NCBI RefSeq assembly: GCF_001073085.1
Contig: NZ_JVFV01000044.1
Coordinates: 81,838 to 145,837, forward strand
Direction: 5' to 3'
From: Streptococcus pseudopneumoniae
GTDB taxonomy: Bacteria; Bacillota; Bacilli; Lactobacillales; Streptococcaceae
DNA length: 64,000 bases
Part shown: positions 16,955 through 25,309 of the stretch, one piece after another
Layout: every line of letters begins with the position of its first letter
Numbering within the stretch: position 1 is the stretch's first letter
Made by a program: the position numbers and the translations under genes
Notes under the pieces: generated by a model
Database searches by the model: none
What the model was told of the DNA's origin: nothing
The model's input: only the letters and a program-made list of their open reading frames with translations

Positions 16955-17767
16955 TTAAAGAAATCGTTCCTGTAAAAAGTGAGCGACGCCATCTTCTTCG
17001 TTGGTCAATGGTAATTGCTCGTCTGCGAAAGGTAACAGAGCAGGATTTGCGTTTTTCATAGCATAGCCTTTACTTGCAAAAGAAAGCATTTCTTGGTCAT
17101 TGTGTTCGTCACCAAAGGCAATCAAATTCTGTTTGTCTATATTCATGATCTTGAGAAGATATTCGAGGGCAAAGGCCTTGTGAACTCCTTTGGGAGTACA
17201 TTCAAGGATATTTAAGGGACCACCCCAAGTATTAATATTGAGTTGGTGCTTGTAAAAGCTGTTCATCTCTTCAGCCAGTGCATATTTATCGTCTGCCCTA
17301 GTTTGTAATAAAATACAGTTAGGCCCCTTGGTAACTAAATCAGACTGGAATTGATTTTCAGGGCGAAAGTTTTCAACACCAAATAATTTAGGGTTGGCAA
17401 TTTCTTTGTCTGGAGCCGTAATGTAAAACTTTTTACGGTATTCACCTGCGATAAAGTCTGCCTCAATCTCCTCTTTTCGTTTCACAATATCCAAGAGGTA
17501 TTTTTTGTCCACAGTCAGACACTTTTCATGTTTCCAAGTCTTACCTGGCAGATGAGTGAGTGAACCGTTGAAGTTGATCATAGGGGTTTCAAGTTCAAGT
17601 TGATCATAAAAATCTTTGGCCATACGGTAAGGGCGACCAGTTGCGATAACAACTTGGTGGCCTTTTTTAGAGATTTTCTTAATCGTTTCAATAGTAAAAT
17701 CAGAAAGTTTGCTTTCAGAGTTGAGCAAGGTTCCGTCCAAATCGACGGCAATCATTTTTTTAGTCAT
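16955..17767 (-). CDS. Cof-type HAD superfamily phosphatase
   Basis: A 270-residue HAD hydrolase of the Cof/YkrA type. Motif I DLDGTLLNS (Asp9 nucleophile), motif II VVIATGRPY, and motif IV GDEHNDQEML near residue 218 are present. A large C2B cap lies between motifs II and III. These enzymes remove phosphate from sugar phosphates, FMN or PLP; the substrate cannot be assigned. It is monocistronic and convergent with the lipoprotein gene, each with its own terminator. The ribosome binding site is GGGAGGATTTT on the minus strand. Confidence 0.9.
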   Translation of the reverse strand: MTKKMIAVDLDGTLLNSESKLSDFTIETIKKISKKGHQVVIATGRPYRMAKDFYDQLELETPMINFNGSLTHLPGKTWKHEKCLTVDKKYLLDIVKRKEEIEADFIAGEYRKKFYITAPDKEIANPKLFGVENFRPENQFQSDLVTKGPNCILLQTRADDKYALAEEMNSFYKHQLNINTWGGPLNILECTPKGVHKAFALEYLLKIMNIDKQNLIAFGDEHNDQEMLSFASKGYAMKNANPALLPFADEQLPLTNEEDGVAHFLQERFL

Positions 17768-17916
17768 AAAATCCTCCCGAATCTAGTTTCAGATAAGATG
17801 TTTTCTATTATATCAGAAAGTGACTAGAAAAGCTGATAATAAGCGAAAATAGGGAGAATAATATCTCATAAGAATTTTTAAAATTAGAAAAAACATCTTG
17901 AAAAGATGAATGATTG

Positions 17917-17925
17917 GTGATATAA
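17917..17925 (+). promoter_or_regulatory. Extended -10 promoter of the purine permease
   Basis: TGATATAAT (extended -10), 38 bases before the ATG. No -35 match at 17 bases. I looked for a purine riboswitch in 17820-17963 and saw none. Confidence 0.65.
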
Positions 17926-17963
17926 TAGTAGTATTGTTCGTAAAATGACAAAGGAGATTAAAA

Positions 17964-19385
17964 ATGGACAAACTATTTAAACTAAAAGAGCACGGGACAG
18001 ATGTCCGTACAGAGGTTCTTGCTGGTTTAACAACTTTCTTTGCAATGAGTTATATTCTCTTTGTAAACCCTCAAATGCTTTCACAAACAGGAATGCCTGT
18101 TCAAGGTGTGTTCTTGGCTACAATCATTGGTTCTGTTGTGGGGACTTTGATGATGGCCTTCTATGCTAACTTACCATACGCGCAAGCTCCAGGTATGGGA
18201 CTCAATGCCTTCTTTACATTTACCGTCGTATTTGGGATGGGTTATAAATGGCAAGAAGCTCTTGGGATGGTCTTCATTTGTGGGATTATTTCATTGATTA
18301 TTACATTGACCAATGTTCGTAAAATGATCATTGAGTCTATTCCTACAACACTTCGTTCAGCGATTTCAGCTGGTATTGGGGTTTTCCTTGCTTATGTTGG
18401 GATTAAGAATGCTGGTCTCTTGAAATTCTCGATTGACCCGGGTACTTATACAGTAGCAGGTGAAGGAGCAGATAAGGCTCAAGCAGCACTTACTGCAAAC
18501 TCAGCAGCTGTTCCAGGATTGGTAGACTTCAACACTCCAGCTGTATTGGTAGCTCTTGCAGGTCTTGCCATTACTATCTTCTTCGTTGTTAAGGGGATCA
18601 AAGGCGGTATCATCCTTTCTATTTTGACAACGACAGTTCTTGCGATTGCTGTTGGTCTTGTTGATTTGTCTAGCATTGACTTTGCAAGCAACAATCTTTC
18701 ATCAGCAGTTAACGACCTAGGAACTTTGTTTGGTGCTGCTCTTGGTTCAGAAGGATTGGGATCTCTGATTTCAAACACCTCTCGTTTGCCAGAAACCTTG
18801 ATGGCCATTCTTGCTTTCTCATTGACAGATATTTTTGATACTATCGGTACTCTTATTGGTACTGGTGAAAAAGTTGGTATCATTGCGACAAGTGGTGAAA
18901 ACAATGAGTCAGCTAAATTGGATAAGGCTCTTTACTCTGACTTGGTGGCAACTTCCGTAGGTGCCATTGCAGGTACTTCAAACGTTACAACTTATGTTGA
19001 GTCTGCAGCGGGTATCGGTGCGGGTGGACGTACTGGTTTGACAGCTTTAGTTGTTGCCATCTGTTTTGCTCTATCAAGCTTCTTTAGCCCACTTCTAGCA
19101 ATCGTTCCAACAGCTGCAACTGCACCAATTTTGATCATCGTTGGAATTATGATGCTCTCTAACTTGAAAAATATCCCTTGGGATGATATGGCTGAAGCTG
19201 TTCCAGCTTTCTTCACATCTATCTTTATGGGATTCAGCTACTCAATCACACAAGGGATTGCCGTTGGTTTCTTAACTTATACTTTGACGAAGGTTGTCAA
19301 AGGTCAAGTGAAAGATGTGCATGTCATGATTTGGATTTTGGATGCCTTGTTTATCTTGAACTACATCAGTATGGCTCTTAACTAA
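17964..19385 (+). CDS. NCS2 (AzgA-type) purine base permease
   Basis: A 473-residue membrane protein with about 12-13 predicted helices, of the AzgA-like NCS2 subfamily that imports guanine, hypoxanthine or adenine. The family segments are visible: TEVLAGLTTFFAMSYIL at the N-terminus, APGMGLNAFFTF in helix 3, SLTDIFDTIGTLIGTG and the segment TYVESAAGIGAGGRTGLT. Length is typical. It has its own promoter, an AAAGGAG ribosome binding site and a terminator, and so is monocistronic. Substrate preference among purines cannot be read from sequence. Confidence 0.92.
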   Translation: MDKLFKLKEHGTDVRTEVLAGLTTFFAMSYILFVNPQMLSQTGMPVQGVFLATIIGSVVGTLMMAFYANLPYAQAPGMGLNAFFTFTVVFGMGYKWQEALGMVFICGIISLIITLTNVRKMIIESIPTTLRSAISAGIGVFLAYVGIKNAGLLKFSIDPGTYTVAGEGADKAQAALTANSAAVPGLVDFNTPAVLVALAGLAITIFFVVKGIKGGIILSILTTTVLAIAVGLVDLSSIDFASNNLSSAVNDLGTLFGAALGSEGLGSLISNTSRLPETLMAILAFSLTDIFDTIGTLIGTGEKVGIIATSGENNESAKLDKALYSDLVATSVGAIAGTSNVTTYVESAAGIGAGGRTGLTALVVAICFALSSFFSPLLAIVPTAATAPILIIVGIMMLSNLKNIPWDDMAEAVPAFFTSIFMGFSYSITQGIAVGFLTYTLTKVVKGQVKDVHVMIWILDALFILNYISMALN

Positions 19386-19396
19386 TGACAAAAACT

Positions 19397-19425
19397 AAAA
19401 AAAGAGGGGAGTCTCCCCTTTTTTT
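19397..19425 (+). terminator. Intrinsic terminator of the purine permease gene
   Basis: AAAAAGAGGGG-agt-CTCCCCTTTTT, a strong G-C rich stem with A and T tracts on both sides. It makes any tsaE start upstream of it implausible. Confidence 0.9.
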
Positions 19426-19456
19426 GTTGATGGAAATATCACAAAATAAAACTTTT

Positions 19457-19465
19457 TGGTATAAT
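19457..19465 (+). promoter_or_regulatory. Extended -10 promoter of tsaE; transcript likely leaderless
   Basis: TGGTATAAT at 19457-19465. Transcription from it should start about 19471-19473, and the tsaE ATG is at 19472. There is no Shine-Dalgarno sequence between. Confidence 0.75.
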
Positions 19466-19471
19466 AAGTAC

Positions 19472-19915
19472 ATGTACACAAAAAATGAAGATGAGTTGAT
19501 TGCACTTGGGGAAAAGCTAGGGCACTTGTTAGAAAAAAATGATGTATTGATTTTGACTGGTGAATTAGGTGCTGGGAAAACAACACTAACAAAAGGTCTA
19601 GCTAAAGGATTGGACATTCATCAAATGATTAAGAGTCCTACTTATACCATTGTTCGAGAATATGAAGGACGTCTACCCCTGTATCACTTGGATGTTTATC
19701 GTATCGAAGGGGATGCAGATTCTATCGATTTGGACGAATTTCTTTTTGGTTCAGGTGTAACGGTTATTGAGTGGGGACATCTATTGGGTGAGGATCTCCC
19801 TTCAGATTATCTGGAGTTAGAAATCCTAAAAAAAGATGAGGGACGAGAAATAGTCTTTCATGCTCATGGTCAAAGGGCAACAGAACTTTTGCAGAGGTTG
19901 ACGGATGGAGTATGA
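19472..19915 (+). CDS. tsaE: tRNA threonylcarbamoyladenosine biosynthesis ATPase TsaE
   Basis: A 147-residue ATPase that works with TsaB/TsaD in making the universal t6A37 modification of ANN-decoding tRNAs. Walker A is GELGAGKTTL (about 31-40); SPTYTIVREYEG, HLDVYR and VIEWG are the family hallmarks. I start it at ATG 19472 (MYTKNEDEL): a longer frame upstream crosses the permease terminator and the -10 element. The start codon coincides with the predicted transcript start, so the message looks leaderless. It overlaps the next gene by 11 bases and heads the tsaE-GNAT-lytR operon. Confidence 0.93.
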   Translation: MYTKNEDELIALGEKLGHLLEKNDVLILTGELGAGKTTLTKGLAKGLDIHQMIKSPTYTIVREYEGRLPLYHLDVYRIEGDADSIDLDEFLFGSGVTVIEWGHLLGEDLPSDYLELEILKKDEGREIVFHAHGQRATELLQRLTDGV

Positions 19916-20426
19916 TCTTTTAATCCGTGAAGCGGAAACCCAGGATGCTTCAGAAGTCATTGCTCTCTTAGATCAAATTGGTCAAGAGTCTAATTTTACC
20001 AGTCTGGATGAAAATGGGATTGCAATGAGTGGGTCTGAGATGCAACATTTTTTGGATAAGCAGGCCCAGTCGGATAATCAAATCATCCTACTAGCTTTTT
20101 TGAATAATGAATTAGTAGGAATCATCAATATAACAGCTGATCAACGTCCGCGAGTCCGTCATATTGGGGATGTCTTTTTAGGAATAAAAAAAGCTTACTG
20201 GGGAAATGGTCTCGGTAGTGTCCTGATGGAAGAAGCTATTGAATGGGCCAAATCAAGTGGTAGTGTACGACGTCTACAATTGACAGTTCAAAAAAGAAAT
20301 CTTGCTGCGGTGCATCTGTATGAAAAAATGGGCTTTATCATAGAAGGATTACAGGAACGTGGTGCTTGTATAGAAGGAGGAGAGTTTCTAGATGTTTACC
20401 TGATGGGTCAACTGATAGATGAATAA
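19905..20426 (+). CDS. GNAT family N-acetyltransferase
   Basis: A 173-residue single-domain GNAT. The acetyl-CoA-binding motif A is VFLGIKKAYWGNGLGSVLMEE around residues 98-118, followed by VQKRNLAAVHLYEKMGF, the usual motif B. The substrate is unknown; resemblance to RimJ/RimI or small-molecule acetyltransferases is general. It overlaps tsaE (11 bases) and lytR (8 bases), so the three are translated as a unit. The ribosome binding site is inside tsaE (ACGGATGGAG). Confidence 0.88.
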   Translation: MEYDLLIREAETQDASEVIALLDQIGQESNFTSLDENGIAMSGSEMQHFLDKQAQSDNQIILLAFLNNELVGIINITADQRPRVRHIGDVFLGIKKAYWGNGLGSVLMEEAIEWAKSSGSVRRLQLTVQKRNLAAVHLYEKMGFIIEGLQERGACIEGGEFLDVYLMGQLIDE

Positions 20427-21468
20427 AAGTATGGCAAAAAAGATAATCGGAATGTTTTTAGGCTTTGTTCTTGTGACAGTACTGGGTGTGGGAGCTTATG
20501 CCTATACGATCTACCAACAGGGTACACAGACTTTGGCTAAAACCTATAAAAAAATCGGTGAAGAAACCAAGGTCATTGAAGCGACCGAACCTCTGACGAT
20601 TTTACTTATGGGCGTGGACACAGGGAATGTTGAACGTACAGATCCATGGGCTGGTAATAGTGATTCAATGATCTTGGTGACGGTGAATCCTAAAACTAAG
20701 AAGACAGTCATGATGAGTTTAGAGCGAGATATTCTCACACAAATCCAGCAGCCAGATGGTAGTGTAATAGAGGCTAAACTCAATGCCGCCTATGCCAATG
20801 GTGGAGCAGAGTTGTCTATTTCAACGATTCAAAAAATGATGAATATCCATATCGACCGCTATGTGATGGTCAATATGCATGGACTTCAAAGAATGGTTGA
20901 TGCTGTGGGTGGTATTACAGTGAACAACACTCTAGGTTTCCCAATCTCTATCCAAGATCAGGAACCATTTAATACGATTTCTATCGGTGTTGGCGAACAG
21001 AAGCTAAATGGTGAGGAAGCCCTTGTTTATTCACGTATGCGTTATCAGGATCCAGAAGGAGACTATGGTCGTCAAAAACGTCAGCGTGAAGTGATTCAAA
21101 AAGTTGTCGAGAAGATTCTTAGTTTGAATAGTGTGAGTCACTATCAAGAGATTCTGAAGGCTCTTAGCGATAATATGCAGACAAATATCGAAATTACAAC
21201 GACGACGATTCCTCAGTTGATGGGTTATCAAGATTCATTTAAAAATATTGAGTCTCAACAATTGCGTGGAGAGGATGCAATGCTTCAAGGGACATCTTAC
21301 CAAATCGTGACATCTGAGCATATGTTAGAGATGCAAAATCTTTTACGCCGTTCGCTCGGGCAACCAGAGGTTACGAATTTGGAGACTAATGTAGTCTTGT
21401 ATGAGAATCTTTATGGTCAGGGTCAGTTGCCTCAATCTACTAGTGTTGCAGTAGAAGAATTAGAATAA
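20419..21468 (+). CDS. lytR: LytR-CpsA-Psr family cell-wall glycopolymer transferase
   Basis: A 349-residue LCP protein. A short cytoplasmic tail and one membrane helix (about 9-30) are followed by an extracellular LCP domain: LLMGVDTG, NSDSMILVTVNP, SLERDI, MVNMHGLQRMVDAVGGI and YSRMRYQDPEGDYGRQKRQREV. These include the Arg/Asp residues that bind pyrophosphate and Mg2+. LCP enzymes link teichoic acids or capsule to peptidoglycan. It closes the tsaE operon, and a terminator follows. Its position before cinA-recA matches pneumococcal lytR. Confidence 0.94.
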   Translation: MNKSMAKKIIGMFLGFVLVTVLGVGAYAYTIYQQGTQTLAKTYKKIGEETKVIEATEPLTILLMGVDTGNVERTDPWAGNSDSMILVTVNPKTKKTVMMSLERDILTQIQQPDGSVIEAKLNAAYANGGAELSISTIQKMMNIHIDRYVMVNMHGLQRMVDAVGGITVNNTLGFPISIQDQEPFNTISIGVGEQKLNGEEALVYSRMRYQDPEGDYGRQKRQREVIQKVVEKILSLNSVSHYQEILKALSDNMQTNIEITTTTIPQLMGYQDSFKNIESQQLRGEDAMLQGTSYQIVTSEHMLEMQNLLRRSLGQPEVTNLETNVVLYENLYGQGQLPQSTSVAVEELE

Positions 21469-21484
21469 TAGGAAACTATTCATC

Positions 21485-21513
21485 AAATCGTAGGAATTAT
21501 CCTGCGATTTTTT
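21485..21513 (+). terminator. Intrinsic terminator of the tsaE-GNAT-lytR operon
   Basis: AAATCGTAGGA-atta-TCCTGCGATTT plus TTT; an 11-bp stem with one G-U pair. It separates lytR from the competence-type promoter of cinA. Confidence 0.85.
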
Positions 21514-21521
21514 CAAAGAAA

Positions 21522-21529
21522 TCCGAATA
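21522..21529 (+). promoter_or_regulatory. cin-box (com-box) like SigX promoter of cinA-recA
   Basis: TCCGAATA matches 7 of 8 positions of the streptococcal late-competence box TACGAATA. It lies 18 bases before the cinA ATG and follows a T-rich tract (gattttttc). The late competence operon cinA-recA is known to be driven from such a box by the ComX/SigX factor. No SigX gene is in this window. Confidence 0.75.
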
Positions 21530-21547
21530 GGTAAGTAGGAGGAAAAA

Positions 21548-22816
21548 ATGAAAGCAGAAATTATAGCTGTTGGAACAGAGATTTTGACAGGTCAGATTGT
21601 CAATACCAATGCGCAATTCTTGTCTGAAAAGTTGGCTGAAATCGGTGTAGATGTCTATTTTCAGACGGCCGTAGGAGATAACGAGGCTCGTCTCTTATCC
21701 TTGTTAGAAATTGCTCAGAATCGTAGTAGTCTAGTTATTTTAACAGGTGGCTTGGGGCCAACGGAAGATGATTTGACCAAGCAAACTTTAGCCCAATTTT
21801 TAGGACGTGACTTGACTTTTGATCCTCAGGCTCAGGCTAAGCTGGATGACTTTTTTGCTCACCGACCAGACTATGCTAGAACTCCAAATAATGAACGCCA
21901 GGCTCAAATCGTTCAAGGTTCAACTCCATTACCAAACGAAACAGGGCTGGCAGTCGGTGGCCTGATCGAGGTGGCTGGGGTAACCTACGTCGTTCTACCA
22001 GGACCTCCAAGTGAATTGAAACCTATGGTCTTAAATGAGTTGCTTCCGAGATTGACAACGGGCTCTATGCTCTATTCACGTGTGCTACGTTTTTTTGGGA
22101 TTGGTGAGAGCCAGCTAGTGACCATTCTATCAGATTTGATTGACCAGCAGACGGATCCAACCTTGGCACCTTATGCTAAAACTGGGGAAGTGACCCTTCG
22201 CTTATCGACCAAGGCTAAGAGTCAAGAAGAAGCGGATCGTGTTCTAGATATTTTAGAACAAAAAATCCTTGAAAGAGAAACCTTTGAGGGTATTTCACTT
22301 CGAGAAATTTGCTATGGCTATGGGGAAGAAACCAGCTTGGCTAGCCTGGTGGTAGAAGAGTTGAAAAAGCAAAAGAAAACCATCACTGCAGCAGAAAGCT
22401 TGACTGCAGGTCTTTTTCAAGCTACTTTGGCAGATTTTTCAGGTGTATCTACTATTTTTAAAGGTGGTTTTGTGACCTATAGCCTTGAAGAAAAAGCAAA
22501 AATGCTTGATATTCCACAGGCTGAATTGGAGAAATATGGAGTTGTATCGGCTTTTTCTGCTGAAAAAATGGCTGAACAGGCGCGCATCAAAACCCAGTCA
22601 GATTTTGGAATTAGTTTGACAGGAGTGGCTGGACCAGACAGCCTAGAAGGACATCCAGCAGGTACAGTCTTTATCGCTTTGGCACAAGCTTCGGGTACAG
22701 AAGTTATCCAGGCCAATATCGCAGGTAGAAGTCGTGGAGATGTGCGAGAAATTGCAGTCCTACATGCCTTTAACCTAGTTCGCAGAGCTTTATTAAGTGC
22801 TGGAGATTTGTTATAA
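21548..22816 (+). CDS. cinA: Competence/damage-inducible protein CinA
   Basis: A 422-residue CinA. The N-terminal MoaB/MogA-like domain (1-170; [12 protein letters not shown]) is followed by a KOW-type middle and a C-terminal PncC-like domain (about 255-415) with [10 protein letters not shown] and GVAGPD. CinA has NMN deamidase / ADP-ribose pyrophosphatase activity in other bacteria, and in pneumococci it brings RecA to the membrane during transformation. AGGAGG is a strong ribosome binding site. recA follows 41 bases later; the two form the competence-induced operon. Confidence 0.95.
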   Translation: MKAEIIAVGTEILTGQIVNTNAQFLSEKLAEIGVDVYFQTAVGDNEARLLSLLEIAQNRSSLVILTGGLGPTEDDLTKQTLAQFLGRDLTFDPQAQAKLDDFFAHRPDYARTPNNERQAQIVQGSTPLPNETGLAVGGLIEVAGVTYVVLPGPPSELKPMVLNELLPRLTTGSMLYSRVLRFFGIGESQLVTILSDLIDQQTDPTLAPYAKTGEVTLRLSTKAKSQEEADRVLDILEQKILERETFEGISLREICYGYGEETSLASLVVEELKKQKKTITAAESLTAGLFQATLADFSGVSTIFKGGFVTYSLEEKAKMLDIPQAELEKYGVVSAFSAEKMAEQARIKTQSDFGISLTGVAGPDSLEGHPAGTVFIALAQASGTEVIQANIAGRSRGDVREIAVLHAFNLVRRALLSAGDLL

Positions 22817-22857
22817 TAGAAGAAGGTCTTAGGACTATTAGAATATAGGAGAACAAA

Positions 22858-24012
22858 ATGGCGAAAAAACCAACAAAAAAATTAGACGAAATTGGCAAAA
22901 AATTTGGTGCTGATCGTGAAAAAGCCTTGAACGATGCCCTTAAATTGATTGAAAAAGACTTTGGTAAGGGATCAATCATGCGCTTGGGTGAACGTGCAGA
23001 GCAAAAAGTCCAAGTGATGAGTTCAGGATCTTTGGCTCTGGATATTGCTCTTGGATCAGGTGGTTATCCAAAGGGACGTATCATTGAAATCTACGGACCA
23101 GAGTCATCAGGTAAGACAACAGTAGCCCTTCATGCGGTAGCGCAAGCCCAAAAAGAAGGCGGAATTGCTGCCTTTATCGATGCAGAGCACGCTCTTGATC
23201 CAGCCTATGCAGCAGCGCTTGGAGTTAATATCGATGAATTGCTCTTGTCACAACCAGACTCAGGGGAGCAAGGTCTTGAAATTGCTGGGAAATTGATTGA
23301 CTCAGGTGCAGTTGACCTTGTCGTTATCGACTCAGTTGCAGCTCTTGTGCCTCGTGCGGAAATCGATGGTGATATCGGAGATAGCCACGTTGGTCTTCAA
23401 GCTCGTATGATGAGCCAGGCTATGCGTAAACTCGGGGCTTCTATTAACAAGACAAAGACAATTGCTATCTTCATCAACCAATTGCGTGAAAAAGTAGGGG
23501 TTATGTTTGGTAATCCAGAAACAACTCCTGGTGGACGTGCTCTTAAATTTTACGCTTCTGTCCGTTTGGATGTTCGTGGAAGCACACAAATCAAGGGAAC
23601 TGGTGACCAAAAAGATACGAGCGTAGGTAAGGAAACCAAGATTAAGGTTGTTAAAAACAAGGTGGCTCCACCATTTAAAGAAGCCTTTGTTGAAATCATG
23701 TATGGTGAAGGGATTTCAAGAACTGGTGAGCTTTTGAAGATTGCAAGTGATCTTGACATCATCAAGAAAGCAGGAGCATGGTACTCTTATAAAGACGAAA
23801 AGATCGGTCAAGGTTCTGAAAATGCTAAGAAATACTTGGCAGATCATCCAGAAATCTTTGACGAGATTGACCACCAAGTTCGTGTCAAGTTTGGCTTGAT
23901 TGAAGATGATGCAGTAGCCGATGAAAAAGTTGCACCTGCGGAATCAGAAGTAGCTAATCAAGAAGTGACTCTTGACCTTGGCGATGATCTTGAAATCGAA
24001 ATTGAAGATTAA
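22858..24012 (+). CDS. recA: Recombinase A
   Basis: A 384-residue RecA that forms filaments on single-stranded DNA and drives strand exchange, including transformation. Walker [10 protein letters not shown] (about 81-89), the MAW signature region and L1/L2 loops ([38 protein letters not shown]) are all intact. The C-terminal tail is acidic ([13 protein letters not shown]), as expected. AGGAGAAC precedes the ATG. In S. pneumoniae dinF follows recA; here a terminator, a BOX and two other genes intervene. Confidence 0.98.
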   Translation: MAKKPTKKLDEIGKKFGADREKALNDALKLIEKDFGKGSIMRLGERAEQKVQVMSSGSLALDIALGSGGYPKGRIIEIYGPESSGKTTVALHAVAQAQKEGGIAAFIDAEHALDPAYAAALGVNIDELLLSQPDSGEQGLEIAGKLIDSGAVDLVVIDSVAALVPRAEIDGDIGDSHVGLQARMMSQAMRKLGASINKTKTIAIFINQLREKVGVMFGNPETTPGGRALKFYASVRLDVRGSTQIKGTGDQKDTSVGKETKIKVVKNKVAPPFKEAFVEIMYGEGISRTGELLKIASDLDIIKKAGAWYSYKDEKIGQGSENAKKYLADHPEIFDEIDHQVRVKFGLIEDDAVADEKVAPAESEVANQEVTLDLGDDLEIEIED

Positions 24013-24017
24013 AAAGT

Positions 24018-24045
24018 AAAAGTGGTGGAGGGATCCCCACTTTTT
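24018..24045 (+). terminator. Intrinsic terminator of cinA-recA
   Basis: AAAAGTGG (24018-24025) pairs with CCACTTTT (24037-24044) around an 11-base loop, then TT. Confidence 0.8.
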
Positions 24046-24061
24046 CTGTTATCGTGGACTA

Positions 24062-24166
24062 ATACTCAATGAAAATCAAAGAGCAAACTAGGAAGCGATC
24101 CGCAGGCTGTACTTGAGTACGACAAGGCGAAGCTGACGTGGTTTGAATTTGATTTTCGAAGAGTAT
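24062..24166 (-). repeat. BOX element (boxA-boxC), minus orientation
   Basis: The reverse complement of the unit at 9660: begins atactcaatgaaaatcaaag on the plus strand and ends gattttcgaagagtat, with gcggatcg-type boxC and cgacaaggcgaagctgacg boxA. About 105 bases with no boxB. It lies 17 bases after the recA terminator stem and upstream of the pspC-like gene. Confidence 0.88.
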
Positions 24167-24294
24167 AAAGAACTGAAACAATGAGAGTATATAGTTTTCT
24201 AAAACTAGCATCTTCTGATAAAAAGTAGAAAGACTATTGAAAAAGATTTGATTTGATGATAAATTAAAAGAAAAATTAGTATAAGGAGATTTTT

Positions 24295-24489
24295 ATGGAA
24301 AAACGTTTAGTTCGTAATGTTCAAGATAAAAAAATTGCTGGTGTTTGTGCAGGTCTTGCTGACTACTTAGATATGGACCAAACATTGGTTCGTGCTATTT
24401 GGATTCTCTTCACATTACTAGGTGGATCAGGAATTCTTGCTTACTTCATTCTTTGGCTCATCATGCCAGAAGCTGGAACAGAAGCGTAA
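24295..24489 (+). CDS. PspC domain-containing small membrane protein
   Basis: A 64-residue protein made of a single PspC domain: KRLVRNVQDKKIAGVCAGLADYLDMD, then a hydrophobic helix (VRAIWILFTLLGGSGILAYFILWLIM). Single-domain PspC proteins in Firmicutes are stress-associated membrane proteins, often controlled by LiaR-type systems; the role here is unknown. AAGGAG precedes the ATG. A weak promoter (TTGAAA at 24237, 17 bases, TAAATT at 24260) could serve it. It is inserted between recA and dinF relative to S. pneumoniae. Confidence 0.9.
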   Translation: MEKRLVRNVQDKKIAGVCAGLADYLDMDQTLVRAIWILFTLLGGSGILAYFILWLIMPEAGTEA

Positions 24490-24558
24490 ACTTAGTGCAT
24501 CTTTATGATGTGCTGGGGAAAGTTTTGTCAAATTTTCTTCTTAATTTATTCTGAAATA

Positions 24559-24585
24559 ACAAAAAATCACCTACGACAGGTGATT
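24559..24585 (-). terminator. Intrinsic terminator downstream of the 24646 GNAT gene
   Basis: Minus-strand reading: AATCACCT-gtcgt-AGGTGATT followed by TTTTG. An 8-bp perfect stem 61 bases past the GNAT stop. Confidence 0.75.
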
Positions 24586-24645
24586 GTATATTGGTTACAG
24601 AGAAAATTATAAATCTTTAATGGAGACTCAAGGTTGCCATCCAGA

Positions 24646-25200
24646 CTAGTGTTCACTAAAGCGACGGTACTCGATGTGGAAGTCAAAGTAATTTTCTTCT
24701 TGTAATTTTTGGAAGATATCACGGTAGGCTTCTTCATCAAAGTGGTCGCCACGATATAGAATCTCAAAACTAAGACCTTCGTACTCCAAAAAAGCATTGG
24801 CTGTTTTGAAGCCGTTTTGTTTATAGAATTCCATGCGAGCTTTTCGCTGTTCGAGGTTATCGCATTCCTCATCCAAACGTTCAACTTCAAGAATCATGGT
24901 ACGCTGGTAAAAATCAATCAGTTTTTCAATAATTTCTCTCCCGTAGCCATGACTGCGGAGATGGGGCATAATAGCAAAAAAGCTGATGTAGAATGCTTTT
25001 TGATTGGCAATAGCAAAAGCGAAGCCAACAAATTCTTCCTCGTTATAAAAAGCGAAAAAGTGAGCGTCATCCCTATCTTGGTAACGTAAAAATTCATCCA
25101 AAGGTACCCTTTCTTCTTCAGGAAAAGCTTCCTTGTTTAATTGGTCAACTTTTTCAAGATCTGGGAATACATCTGTAATTAATTGGCTGGTTAAGGTCAT
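24646..25200 (-). CDS. GNAT family N-acetyltransferase
   Basis: A 184-residue GNAT-like protein. The acetyl-CoA pyrophosphate loop is FAIMPHLRSHGYGREIIEKLIDFY, around residues 75-98; the motif after it (EYEGLSFEILYRG) is family-like. Cys and Glu-rich middle segment RLDEECDNLEQRKARMEFYKQNGF matches Streptococcus GNATs with unknown targets. It is alone on the minus strand, with a terminator, and is divergent from dinF. An AGGAGGTTAGGT ribosome binding site precedes the start. Confidence 0.85.
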   Translation of the reverse strand: MTLTSQLITDVFPDLEKVDQLNKEAFPEEERVPLDEFLRYQDRDDAHFFAFYNEEEFVGFAFAIANQKAFYISFFAIMPHLRSHGYGREIIEKLIDFYQRTMILEVERLDEECDNLEQRKARMEFYKQNGFKTANAFLEYEGLSFEILYRGDHFDEEAYRDIFQKLQEENYFDFHIEYRRFSEH

Positions 25201-25293
25201 ACCTAACCTCCTTTTCTGTTATGATTATACCAGATTGTCTGTATATAGGCAACGCTTTCTTATCCAAACTCTCTTGTTCCCCTACTAGAAAGC

Positions 25294-25302
25294 TGATATA
25301 AT
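25294..25302 (+). promoter_or_regulatory. Extended -10 promoter of dinF; transcript likely leaderless
   Basis: TGATATAAT at 25294-25302. The dinF ATG is 8 bases after its end (25310), where transcription should begin. No ribosome binding site lies between. Confidence 0.7.
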
Positions 25303-25309
25303 AAGCCTT

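Noticed and set aside
17820..17963. Possible purine riboswitch before the permease
   Set aside because: None of the conserved purine riboswitch core segments was found; only a promoter and ribosome binding site.
18479..18904. 141-codon minus-strand ORF in the purine permease gene
   Set aside because: Shadow of a membrane protein frame; no start signals.
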